Positions 32,450 to 39,540 of a stretch of 39,540 nucleotides of DNA are shown in pieces. Location: assembly GCA_003023725.1 (NCBI GenBank), contig PXYT01000035.1, positions 1 through 39,540 on the forward strand, written 5' to 3'. Source of the stretch: Sulfobacillus benefaciens (lineage in GTDB: Bacteria > Bacillota > Sulfobacillia > Sulfobacillales > Sulfobacillaceae). The translations under genes were made by a program, and so were the position numbers. The first letter of the stretch is position 1. Every line of letters starts with the position of its first letter. Below the pieces are notes generated by a model. That model was not told the DNA's origin and did no database searches. It worked only from the letters and a program-made list of their open reading frames with translations.

Positions 32450-32993
32450 CCACCACCTTTTGCCATGTGCCGCAGTTCTCTCTCCCGGTCCTAAGAGAGA
32501 AAGACTCCTTCGCCGCTAAAGATCCGAAAAAAGGCCCCTGATGACCGGATTTGTTACAGTCTCCCCACCTATTTACCACCGAGCTTGCCATAATTGAGAG
32601 CCTCCGGCAAGAGGGGTAAGCCTAATCGGCTATCGGAATATTCCCGGACACCACCGGCGTTCGTGGCTGTCAATGCCCGTCCGGATAAACGGCTAGGTAA
32701 TGAACAGCACCTGCCTGGGTCCCTGGCAGTCGGGAGTCAAAGTGTGCATGGGCTTGCATGAAATCACGGGGCTGTGTCCCCAATGTTCTAATCTGTTCGT
32801 TTCTTTAGTTTCTCTCCGCACCCCATCTGTTTTCTGCCGCTTTGCAGGAAGCCCTAAGGCCTGGCTTGGTCACGGCATGTTGACAAAGTCTATTCTGAAC
32901 GAGTTATTTTTATTTTGGGTTCTCTTCCACGAAAATTAGGATATAATACTATCACAAGGTCATAATCATCGTCCCTTATCGAGGAGGTTTGTT
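32450..32993. other. Intergenic region without a convincing gene
   Basis: ORFs here lack ribosome sites. At the right end TATAAT (32942-32947) provides a likely -10 box for the gene at 32994; TTGGGT upstream is badly spaced (21 bases). Confidence 0.5.
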
Positions 32994-33248
32994 ATGTCTC
33001 CTAAACAAATTGAAGAGCGCAAACAGCGCCTGATATCCCAGTATGGCGAAATACGTCCCATTCAGCTCGATGACAATCCGGCTGAAGAGACCTACCAACG
33101 TCAACTGATTGCCTTCCATACCGGTTTGTTTCACGGGCTGGTATCTATAGCCAAAACGGAAGACGATTTCAAGCAGGTTCAGCAGCAATTGGAGACGATC
33201 AAGAGCTTGTTGCCGTATTATGATCACAGGCGTGCGGTCAATGTCTAA
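32994..33248 (+). CDS. Small helical protein, unknown function
   Basis: The 84-residue protein has a very strong ribosome site (GAGGAGG six bases before the ATG) and a TATAAT box upstream at 32942. It is charged and helical: PKQIEERKQRLISQYGEIR, a middle segment YQRQLIAFHTGLFHGLV, and DDFKQVQQQLETIKSLLPYY, suggesting a coiled-coil pair. No Cys, no membrane segment. It stands alone. Family not recognised. Confidence 0.7.
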   Translation: MSPKQIEERKQRLISQYGEIRPIQLDDNPAEETYQRQLIAFHTGLFHGLVSIAKTEDDFKQVQQQLETIKSLLPYYDHRRAVNV

Positions 33249-33495
33249 GAGATCGGTCCGGGAGCGGGGGACAAGTGCTGGTTTCTTATGGCACGAGCGG
33301 TCCCAAGAGGGCCGGGTTCGGCCTCATAGGCTTGACGCCAGCCGTACATCGACGTTTGCCGCGGCGTCTCGAAAACCGCGGGCTTGCCTCTTCTTCAGTA
33401 TCATCCCCGCACCCCCGACCTCCCTCAGCCTCTAAAACCCGTTGGCGTGGATCTTCCTTTCTTCTGTATTACGGGAGAAGACATTCCCCCGTGAA

Positions 33496-34356
33496 TCAAT
33501 GTGAAGGCATCTTCATCCCGGTGCCTATCAATTTTTGAATATACGGAGGCAAGGAAAAGGCCAGACGGTGGATTTCTGGGGTATACCACCGGCTTTCACC
33601 GGGCAATTGCCTCAAGGGTTTGGTCAAATCGGGTGCCAGTGACCCCGCAGTAAACGTAAAAATCCCTCCGGGATAAGTTGGAACGGTCGCCCAATACGTT
33701 TGGCAAAGAGGAAACTTCTTGCCCACATCTTCGGTGACCATACCTAACACTTCCGGATTATAGAAGGGGGCACCGGTATGCTGCACGTAGATTCCGCCCT
33801 CATTCAATGCAAGCTTCACATCCGCATGGAATTCCGGTGTATAGAGAAACTGGCCCGGCCCGTCTCCTTCCGGATCCGTTGAGTCGACGAGGATCACATC
33901 AAATTTTTCCTGTAAGGTCGCCTGCGACTTAAGAAAGTGAGCACCATCTTCAAAAACGATGTGAAGACGGGGATCATTGAATGCTTCGGTATGGTGAGGA
34001 AAGAAACGCCGAGCTACTTCCACCACAACCGGATCAATTTCCACCATCACCACGCGCTGAACTTCCGGGATCTTCAAAACTTCCCGCGACAGCCCGCCGT
34101 CTCCGCCTCCAATAATGAGGACGCGGCGGGGAGCAGGATGAGACAAGAGCGGAACGAGCGCCAGCATTTCGTGATAGATAAATTCGTCCCCCATTGTCGT
34201 CTGCATAATCCCGTCAAGAACCAAAGCCATCCCGAACTGTTCGGTTTCAAGCACCTGAATGTGCTGAAAGGATGATTGCGCCGAATACACTTCGCGCGTA
34301 ACTTTCCAATGGAGTTTATGCGACGCGGAAGCTGATTCGACAAACCACAAAGACAT
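33496..34356 (-). CDS. speE: Spermidine synthase (polyamine aminopropyltransferase)
   Basis: The 286-residue protein carries the full SpeE signature: WFVESASASHKLHWKVTREV at the N-terminus, QVLETEQFGMALVLDGIMQT, DEFIYHEMLALVPLLSHP, the dcSAM-binding VLIIGGGDGGLSREVLK, VEIDPVVVEVAR, and the catalytic ILVDSTDPEGDGPGQFLYT. It transfers an aminopropyl group from decarboxylated SAM to putrescine. AGGAGGG lies about eight bases before the ATG at 34356. No other polyamine genes adjoin it, so precursors are made elsewhere. Length matches the bacterial family. Confidence 0.96.
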   Translation of the reverse strand: MSLWFVESASASHKLHWKVTREVYSAQSSFQHIQVLETEQFGMALVLDGIMQTTMGDEFIYHEMLALVPLLSHPAPRRVLIIGGGDGGLSREVLKIPEVQRVVMVEIDPVVVEVARRFFPHHTEAFNDPRLHIVFEDGAHFLKSQATLQEKFDVILVDSTDPEGDGPGQFLYTPEFHADVKLALNEGGIYVQHTGAPFYNPEVLGMVTEDVGKKFPLCQTYWATVPTYPGGIFTFTAGSLAPDLTKPLRQLPGESRWYTPEIHRLAFSLPPYIQKLIGTGMKMPSH

Positions 34357-34638
34357 AATTCGAACCCTCCTACCTGATTGAATTAAAGATCTAAGAGTCA
34401 GAATATGATTGTATACGCCAGGAAAACCTGTTTACAACCGCCGCAACGAGCGTAAAGGGTTCAACGGATCGTTCCTGTTTCCAAGTCGCGGGACAGCACT
34501 CGAGCTTTCTTCATGTTTTTCCGTCACAGGCGCTGCTTTCGCCTGCGGTCCCGTGGCCCCATCGTCCTACGGCATATTCTCCAGCGAGTGAAGAAAAATC
34601 TGCTGTCTGGAATTCCGCTGGCATGTTATTTCTACACC

Positions 34639-35139
34639 TTATTGGTCCGGATACAGGAGCCGCTCCGTGCGAACATAGGGAATCCCCTGTTTGTCTAGCC
34701 CCGACGCCGTTACCACAAATCCGGCTTTATTGAACAACCCGAGGCTGGCGGAATTGTATGTATAGATTTGGTGGGCAATTAACCGGGGCCAGCGCAATTC
34801 ATTTTTAGCATAATGGATCAGAAGAGACAGGGTACGAAACCCCAAGCCTTTCCCGCGGTAACACTCCTCGCCCAGTACTATCGGCAGCATGTCTCTCGCC
34901 AAAGTCACGTCCCCAACAGCTTGCCACCTTCCGTGTGCATAAAGGTGAATAATATATAGACGGCCGTGGCAATTAAGATATTGGTACATTCTCCATAGGC
35001 GTCTTCTGTCGAATGGTTCGCACTCTGGCCCCTCGGAAAAATAAAGCACGTCACCCCTTTGGTACCACTCTAAGGCGAAGTCCACTCCCATTTGTTGATC
35101 CCAGCGCAGCAAACCCAGATCGTCATCCCTCAAATCCAC
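34639..35139 (-). CDS. GNAT-family N-acetyltransferase
   Basis: The GNAT core is visible: strand LRDDDLGLLRWDQQMGVDF near the N-terminus, RLYIIHLYAHGRWQAVGDVTLARDMLPIVLGEECYRGKGLGFRTLSLLIHYAKNEL with the acetyl-CoA loop YRGKGLG, and the C-terminal NSASLGLFNKAGFV typical of this fold. It acetylates an amine; aminoglycoside- or protein-type acetyltransferases are both possible. From the GTG at 35139, eight bases after GGGGGGTGA, it has 166 residues. A GTG at 35241 would add 34 residues with no ribosome site and ends close to insertion-sequence remnants, so the N-terminus may have been altered by that insertion. Confidence 0.75.
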   Translation of the reverse strand: MDLRDDDLGLLRWDQQMGVDFALEWYQRGDVLYFSEGPECEPFDRRRLWRMYQYLNCHGRLYIIHLYAHGRWQAVGDVTLARDMLPIVLGEECYRGKGLGFRTLSLLIHYAKNELRWPRLIAHQIYTYNSASLGLFNKAGFVVTASGLDKQGIPYVRTERLLYPDQ

Positions 35140-35299
35140 TGTGTTCGTCACCCCCCTCTCGTATAAAGATATTGAGAGCTTTTTCCCCCAATATTCCACG
35201 ACGGGATGCGGTTTTGTGGGCAGGGATTGGCCGGGACCCACAAAATTGACCCCAGACCGTCAACGATCGCAAAAAATGGCTCCAGGACAACAAAAAAGA

Positions 35300-35354
35300 G
35301 CCACTCTTGGGTAAAATTATTGTATTAGAGATACCATTTTACCGAAGGAGTGGC
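35300..35354. repeat. Long imperfect inverted repeat before a transposase remnant
   Basis: GCCACTC (35300-35306) pairs with GAGTGGC (35348-35354), and GGTAAAAT (35310-35317) pairs with ATTTTACC (35336-35343), with small offsets between the arms. The structure ends six bases before the ATG at 35360 and may be an IS end or a stem shielding the transposase start. Confidence 0.55.
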
Positions 35355-35359
35355 CCACT

Positions 35360-35789
35360 ATGGCGATTATACCACAACCGACCTTATTTTCGTGGGCGGA
35401 TCTTGAACCGTTAGGTGATTGACAATGACTGCAATGCGTCCTCGACGCTCTGCCCGATGAGGATCTGATGCGCACCCTCGAAGCCGCCCGCGGTCGCGGG
35501 CGGGATGATTATCCGGTGCGAGCCCTGTGGAATTCCGTACTGGCCGGCATTGTCTTTCAGCATCCCCCCATCGAAAGTTTGCGCCGGGAATTGAGCCGAC
35601 ACCCTCCATGATTGAAGCCCTCTTTGATCGTTTGGTCGATGCGATGTCGGATGTGTTGCCCGACTTTGGGGCGCGTCTGGCCGTGGATAGCAAAGCCCTT
35701 CCCTCCTGGGCCTCTCATCCGGTCCACGATTCGACGCCCGACGGGCGTCGGGACTGGGATGCCGATTATGACAAAAAGGACTATCGGGG
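35360..35789 (+). pseudogene. Decayed DDE transposase, N-terminal part (DUF772-type)
   Basis: An ATG at 35360 opens MAIIPQPTLFSWADLEPLGD and is followed by TGA-CAA-TGA, after which the same frame continues with LQCVLDALPDEDLMRTLEAA, YPVRALWNSVLAGIVFQHPP and IESLRRELSR. The frame then shifts: from 35608 another frame carries MIEALFDRLVDAMSDVLPDF, LAVDSKALPSWA (with a probable first catalytic Asp) and DGRRDWDADYDKKDYRG. This order matches IS-type transposases with an N-terminal DUF772 domain. Two nonsense codons, a deletion/frameshift and loss of everything after KKDYRG show that it is dead. The break near 35785-35795 is where IS1380-type sequence begins. Confidence 0.7.
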
Positions 35790-36880
35790 ACAACGACTGG
35801 TTGGTGACCAGTCAAGGCGGATTAGGGGTGATTGGCCAGTTACTGGCGGCAACTCCCTTAGGTGCTCAGCTGACTGCATCGCAGGTCCCAGAGGCGGACC
35901 ACCCGGATACTTCCCATCGTGACGTGGTCTTTAGCGTGATCGGGTTGCTGGCCCAAGGCCAACCGGACTACGACCACATCGAGGCGTTTCGGCATGATCC
36001 CTTCTTTGCCTTGGCCCTAAGCCTGGACCAGGTGCCCTCGAGTCCCACCTTACGCCAACGGCTGGACCAAGCGGCCACCCACGAAGACACGGTCCACTGG
36101 AACCCCCTCTGGCAAGAGGCCACGGACACGGTGTTGGCCCCGTACATCAACTGCCATCCAATCCGGATCGGAGGAACCCCTGACGTGCCGTTGGATGTGG
36201 ATGTGTCGCCCTTTGATAACGGGAAGACGAAAAAAGAAGGGGTGTCCCGAGAAGGCCACGCAGATTTTCTCATCAAGCGCAACTTACGGCGCGAAGCGCC
36301 AGAGGATTGGTTAGCGTTGGCTCGGGCTGAGGGACACGCCGTGACACCGCGAGAAGGGAAAATCACCTACCGCGGGGCCACGATGCGATCGCCGCGAGTC
36401 GGTGACGACCCGGAACGGGTCGTGTATGAAGTGGTAGAGCGGACTATCACCGCCGAGGGGCAAACGTTGTTATTCCCGGACATCGCGGTGGCCACCTACT
36501 GGACCTCCCTGTCCCAGAATCCTGCGGACATTCTCCCCTGGTATCCGGACCACGGCACGATGGAACCGTATCACAGCGAATATAAAACCGACATGAACCT
36601 CGAACGCTTGCCGTCCGGTAAATTCGCGACCAATCAGTTGATTCTCCAAATTGCCCTTCTCACCTTCAATCTCCTGCGCATCATGGGCCAAGCGACCCTC
36701 GGCAATCCCCACGTGCCCTTACGCCAACCCGTCGTACGCCGCCGTCTCCGCACCGTCATCCAAAATCTGGTGTTCTGTGCGGCTCGGCTCATCCGCCATG
36801 CTCGCCGGGAATGGGCGTGCTATGCGCGCCACAACCCCTGGCGCCATGTCCTGGGGTCTCTCTACGCTCAATTGACCTAA
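35790..36880 (+). pseudogene. IS1380-family transposase remnant with internal deletion
   Basis: From about 35790 the frame ending at 36880 reads as IS1380 transposase: DVVFSVIGLLAQGQPDYDHI, FRHDPFFALALSLDQVPSS, DVDVSPFDNGKTKKEGVSR with the first catalytic Asp, then EGHADFLIKRNLRREAPEDW, TYRGAT, VATYWTSLSQNPADILPWYPDHGTMEPYHSEYKTD with the catalytic Glu, and LERLPSGKFATNQL, ending with RRRLRTVIQNLVF. Between GVSR and HADFLIKRN intact relatives have roughly 75 residues including the second catalytic Asp (DAGND-like). That segment is missing without loss of frame. The enzyme must be inactive. The upstream 178 bases of this frame belong to the other transposase and are not its coding sequence. 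Confidence 0.8.
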
Positions 36881-37448
36881 CGCAATGGCAGACAGAACCC
36901 CACAAGAAGAGTCTGCACGCCCCACCCTCAGACGAATGGTGCCGCTGCGATCCGCAGCGGGTTTTGCCCTGCTTGTCGCACCTCGTCCACCCGGACTTTA
37001 GCCTGCACGCATCGCGCATTCCAGTTAAGAAGCAAGATTATTACCGTATAGTGGTACTTTATGCCTTATATTGGCATCGATGGCAGGTGACTAAATTCTC
37101 TGTCACGGATTCAGGTTATTGATAATTTTCGGCGCGGTTCCCGTGATTGTATGCTGGGCTCGATACGTAAAGGTCGCCGTGGTACCACACGATGCCTCTG
37201 GGCTGACCGTCTGTCCCTGCCACTATAGCCACGCCATCACACCGGAACGGGTCAATGGCGTGGTTCGCCGAGTGGTTAATCGATGAGGGCGGTAGAAGTT
37301 CCCTGTTCTCGGGGACAGCCTGGGAGGTATGCCCTGGGTAGAATGCCACAGCGGCACACCCGCTGCTCGCGCTCCCGGAGAGACATTTTGGGAGACGCGC
37401 GTTGGACATGCGGCTGTGGGAATGCTGCTGAAATAATCCCGGACGTAA
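36881..37448. other. Region between IS remnant and MFS terminator, no convincing gene
   Basis: The left part may include the right end of the IS1380-like element. A minus-strand frame ending at 37116 contains DPFRCDGVAIVAGTDGQPRG and IVWYHGDLYVSSPAYNHG, which looks like a protein fragment. A plus-strand frame near 37400 has WTCGCGNAAEIIPDVKT, faintly like a TnpB zinc ribbon. Neither has a start with a ribosome site. Confidence 0.4.
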
Positions 37449-37490
37449 AAACCCGTGGGGGCAACGGATGGACGTTGCCCCCACGGGTTT
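37449..37490 (-). terminator. Strong intrinsic terminator of the MFS gene
   Basis: An 18-base arm beginning AAACCCGTGG (37449-37466) pairs perfectly with 37473-37490 around a six-base loop. On the minus strand it is followed by TTTTT including the arm end. It starts thirteen bases past the MFS stop. Confidence 0.85.
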
Positions 37491-37502
37491 ATATTGGTTT
37501 GT

Positions 37503-38759
37503 TCAAGTAAGAGTGGCCTCGGTGGGCGTATGCTGTAAAGCCTTCCGAAAGTGATCGGGAGATTCCGGGATGGTGAAGGCAGTAACCACCGATGCGGCGA
37601 GAGCGACCACTAATAATGCAAAGCCCGCAGTATAGGAGATTTGATTGATGATGATGCCCATGAGTATAGGGGCCAAAAATCCCCCAGCTTGTCCTCCGAA
37701 GTTAATTATCGAGCCACCAGATGCCATCACTTTAGCAGACAGAAGCCGTATCGGAAGTCCGAAGATTGGTAAAAATGCCATTTGTAAAAAGAACAAGGCA
37801 ATCGTCATAAACGTGACGTAGGCAGTGACCGATGAAGCAGTGGCCATCAAGATTAAGAAAATAATTCCCAAAACTTCTACCGAGACCACCAGTCGTCGAA
37901 AATGTGCATGAAACACTCGATCGAAGAGCCACCCGCCTAATATCGTTCCGATTGCACCCGCAAACCACGGAATGGCCACTAAGACTCCGGTAGCGATTAG
38001 GTGCACATGTCGGGCGTCGACAAGGTAGGTGGGAACCCACGCGAGGAGACCCCAAATCACAATGTCAAATGTGCCAAACATAATCGCAAATCGCCAGATT
38101 AGCCCGGATTGCAGAACGTCTCGGGTGGACTCACCTACGGTGTCGGAATCCAACGACGCATCGACCGCTGTCGGTGCTGTTGTCTCATGAGCGACCGCCG
38201 TGCGGGGCAACCAGATCCATAACACGATAGCTATAATGATACCGAGACCCATAATCATAAAAAAAGCGTGCCGCCAACCCAGAAGGACAATAGCCGGTGC
38301 CGCGATGAGGGGTGCCAAGGCGGCACCAAACGAGTTTGATGAGAGCATCCAGCTGTTTGCTGTTACTCGTTGACTGGGGCGCACCCGTTCGCTAATCGCT
38401 TTCATTGAGGCGGCGGGGAATGTCCCCTCGGTAATGCCAAACAGGCCACGGACAAAAAGGAGTCCCACATAGGAGCTCACGATGCCCGTGAGGCCCGTGA
38501 AGATTGACCAGAGGGTTAGGGATAGAGTCATGGCTTTGCGAGCACCCAGTCGGTCGCTGATGAAACCCCCTGGGATTTGGAAAATCGCATAAGTCAACGC
38601 AAAAGCACTCATAATGCCACCCAGTTCGATGGTGTTAAGTTGAAAGGTCTTGCCAATATCCGGAAGTGCAATGGAGATGACAAGTCGATCAATGTAGTCA
38701 ATTAGCCACGCGACAAATAACAAAATGACGGTCACGCGGGCGACACGTCTCGCATCCAT
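37503..38759 (-). CDS. MFS transporter, anion/sugar-acid symporter-like
   Basis: A 418-residue protein with twelve predicted helices and clear MFS signatures. The N-terminus has AWLIDYIDRLVISIALPDIGKTF, the cytoplasmic loop 2-3 has GGFISDRLGARKAMT (canonical DRxGxR/K), and loop 8-9 has GGWLFDRVFHAHFRR. TM4-5 contains LFGITEGTFPAASMKAISE, typical of the anion:cation symporter group (glucarate, galactonate, phthalate or hexuronate transporters). The ATG follows GGGGGAG. It is divergent from an RpiR-type regulator 77 bases away, which suggests sugar-acid or aminosugar uptake under that regulator. Substrate remains a guess. Confidence 0.87.
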   Translation of the reverse strand: MDARRVARVTVILLFVAWLIDYIDRLVISIALPDIGKTFQLNTIELGGIMSAFALTYAIFQIPGGFISDRLGARKAMTLSLTLWSIFTGLTGIVSSYVGLLFVRGLFGITEGTFPAASMKAISERVRPSQRVTANSWMLSSNSFGAALAPLIAAPAIVLLGWRHAFFMIMGLGIIIAIVLWIWLPRTAVAHETTAPTAVDASLDSDTVGESTRDVLQSGLIWRFAIMFGTFDIVIWGLLAWVPTYLVDARHVHLIATGVLVAIPWFAGAIGTILGGWLFDRVFHAHFRRLVVSVEVLGIIFLILMATASSVTAYVTFMTIALFFLQMAFLPIFGLPIRLLSAKVMASGGSIINFGGQAGGFLAPILMGIIINQISYTAGFALLVVALAASVVTAFTIPESPDHFRKALQHTPTEATLT

Positions 38760-38777
38760 AATTTCTCCCCCTCAGTG

Positions 38778-38806
38778 TTGAAAGTAATTCTTTACAAGTT
38801 TATAAT
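38778..38806 (+). promoter_or_regulatory. Promoter of the RpiR-type regulator gene
   Basis: TTGAAA (38778-38783) and TATAAT (38801-38806) are 17 bases apart. The start near 38813 lies inside the candidate operator at 38809-38824. Confidence 0.7.
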
Positions 38807-38808
38807 GA

Positions 38809-38824
38809 TGAAAGAAATTTTTCA
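38809..38824. promoter_or_regulatory. Candidate RpiR-type operator
   Basis: TGAAA (38809-38813) and TTTCA (38820-38824) form an inverted repeat with six bases between. It covers the predicted transcription start of the regulator and the -35 region (TTGAAA, 38825-38820) of the opposing MFS gene. Similar TGAAA/TTTCA half-sites are found for several RpiR-family regulators. Confidence 0.45.
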
Positions 38825-38836
38825 AGAGACGAGGTT

Positions 38837-39540
38837 ATGAAAATTATCGAAATTCACAACAAGCTACAGGGTGCGCTGCCAAAAGCCTCGCCCCGTATTC
38901 AGAAAGCTTTGGTGTGGCTGGCGCAACATACCCCCGAGGTGGCTTGGAACGGCCTTGAGAGGGTGTCCCAAGAAGCGGGAGTAAGTCCCGCGACGATGGT
39001 TCGTGCGGTCCAGTCCGCAGGATTTGCGGGATATGTGGAGTTGCAACGACAGGTGCGGGACCTTGGGCCTTCACCCTCGTTGGCTTGGCGCCTTTTCCGC
39101 GAGCACGAGTCCAGTGGGCCGGAGGATGTCATTACCTCGGTCGTCCGACAAGAAACCTCCAATCTCGAGCAATTAGGCCAGATTTTGCGCCCACAACTTC
39201 CGGCATTGGTGACATGGCTTTTGCAACGGCGACGTATTGTTGTCGTCGCCAGCTTAATGACAGCCGCACTTGCTGATCATCTGGCTCTCCATCTTCGCCT
39301 CTTGCTCGGAGCGGTAGACTATGTGGACGCATCCTCGAGTGAGGCATGGTTGCGCATCCGAGACCTCAAACCCGAAGACGGGGTCATCGGGGTCAGTTAT
39401 CCGCGGTATTCCGAAGCCACAGCTGCTTTTTTGGCCAGAGCCTATCGTCGGACGCCCCATATCATGTTTTTAACCGACCTTTCTGGAGTCTCTCCTAAAA
39501 ATGTGACGATGACGGTGCGTCTACCGAGTGCATCAGAATC
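38837..39540 (+). CDS. RpiR/MurR-family transcriptional regulator, partial (C-terminus beyond window)
   Basis: The frame is open from the ATG at 38837 to the window edge, 234 codons. The first 75 residues form an RpiR-type helix-turn-helix: SPRIQKALVWLAQHTPEVAW, LERVSQEAGVSPATMVRAVQ with recognition helix, and AGFAGYVELQRQVRDL. A sugar-isomerase (SIS) domain follows from about residue 115: RRRIVVVASLMTAALADHLA, DYVDASSSEAW, and DGVIGVSYPRYSEATAAFL, where the GxSyxryseaT-like stretch forms the phosphosugar site. Such regulators sense phosphosugars or sugar acids and control adjacent transport genes. It is divergent from the MFS transporter, whose promoter it shares. Confidence 0.9.
   Translation, partial: MKIIEIHNKLQGALPKASPRIQKALVWLAQHTPEVAWNGLERVSQEAGVSPATMVRAVQSAGFAGYVELQRQVRDLGPSPSLAWRLFREHESSGPEDVITSVVRQETSNLEQLGQILRPQLPALVTWLLQRRRIVVVASLMTAALADHLALHLRLLLGAVDYVDASSSEAWLRIRDLKPEDGVIGVSYPRYSEATAAFLARAYRRTPHIMFLTDLSGVSPKNVTMTVRLPSASE

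Noticed and set aside
37283-37510. Possible TnpB C-terminal zinc ribbon (WTCGCGN)
   Set aside because: Only a short faint resemblance; no upstream TnpB domain, and the following hairpin is well explained as the MFS terminator.
1-39540. CRISPR arrays, tRNA and rRNA genes
   Set aside because: No regularly spaced direct repeats, cloverleaf with TTCGA arm, or rRNA-like stretch was noticed on either strand by eye.

Overview
The window looks like a chromosomal segment of a Gram-positive (Firmicutes-type) bacterium. Shine-Dalgarno sites are strong (AGGAGG and similar), GTG and TTG starts are frequent, DUF1540 and MntR-type proteins are present, and GC is moderate. The mix of UDP-sulfoquinovose synthase (sulfolipid), a TadG-like pilus protein, a GH76 glycosidase and IS1380-type remnants suggests an acidophile such as Sulfobacillus. 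That genus name is inference from gene content and was not tested by a database search.

Layout. 1-3.9 kb: the edge of a TadG-like gene, two uncharacterised small genes, a SufT-like MIP18 protein followed by an Mrp ATPase (Fe-S carrier pair), and a cupin. 3.9-6.0 kb: a membrane-anchored methyltransferase and sqdB with a clear sigma-A promoter and terminator. 6.0-6.9 kb: decayed coding sequence. 6.9-11.5 kb: a HAD phosphatase, a CDF metal exporter with an MntR-like regulator, a possible group II intron fragment, a D,D-carboxypeptidase and a serine esterase. 11.5-12.0 kb: a DUF420/CtaM-like membrane protein.

12.4-21.4 kb holds the most striking locus: one eight-gene chemosensory operon on the minus strand, in transcription order mcp, cheW, cheA, a degenerate HD-GYP gene, a cheC-like gene, cheY, cheB, cheR. 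Its CheA is a 905-residue CheA-CheV fusion (kinase, own P5 domain, an extra CheW domain, then a receiver). The HD-GYP protein has lost its HD metal-binding residues. No flagellar gene is visible here. The MCP should sense outside the cell and signal through CheW to CheA. CheY, CheB and the fused receiver are the phosphoacceptors, CheC-like is the probable phosphatase, and CheB/CheR adapt the receptor.

21.5-34.4 kb is a mixed housekeeping region: DUF1540, leucyl aminopeptidase, small membrane proteins, a zinc-ribbon protein, YjbQ, an MFS permease, a pRiA4b ORF-3 family protein, a histidine phosphatase, GH76 glycosidase with rpiA, and spermidine synthase. Several intergenic stretches contain perfect hairpins and broken ORFs.

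34.6-37.5 kb is a decayed insertion-sequence mosaic beside a GNAT gene. A transposase with two in-frame TGA codons and a frameshift is joined to an IS1380-like transposase that has lost one catalytic Asp by internal deletion. 37.5-39.5 kb is a divergent pair: an MFS transporter and an RpiR-type regulator (cut by the window end), with overlapping promoters and a candidate operator between them. No tRNA, rRNA or CRISPR array was seen.
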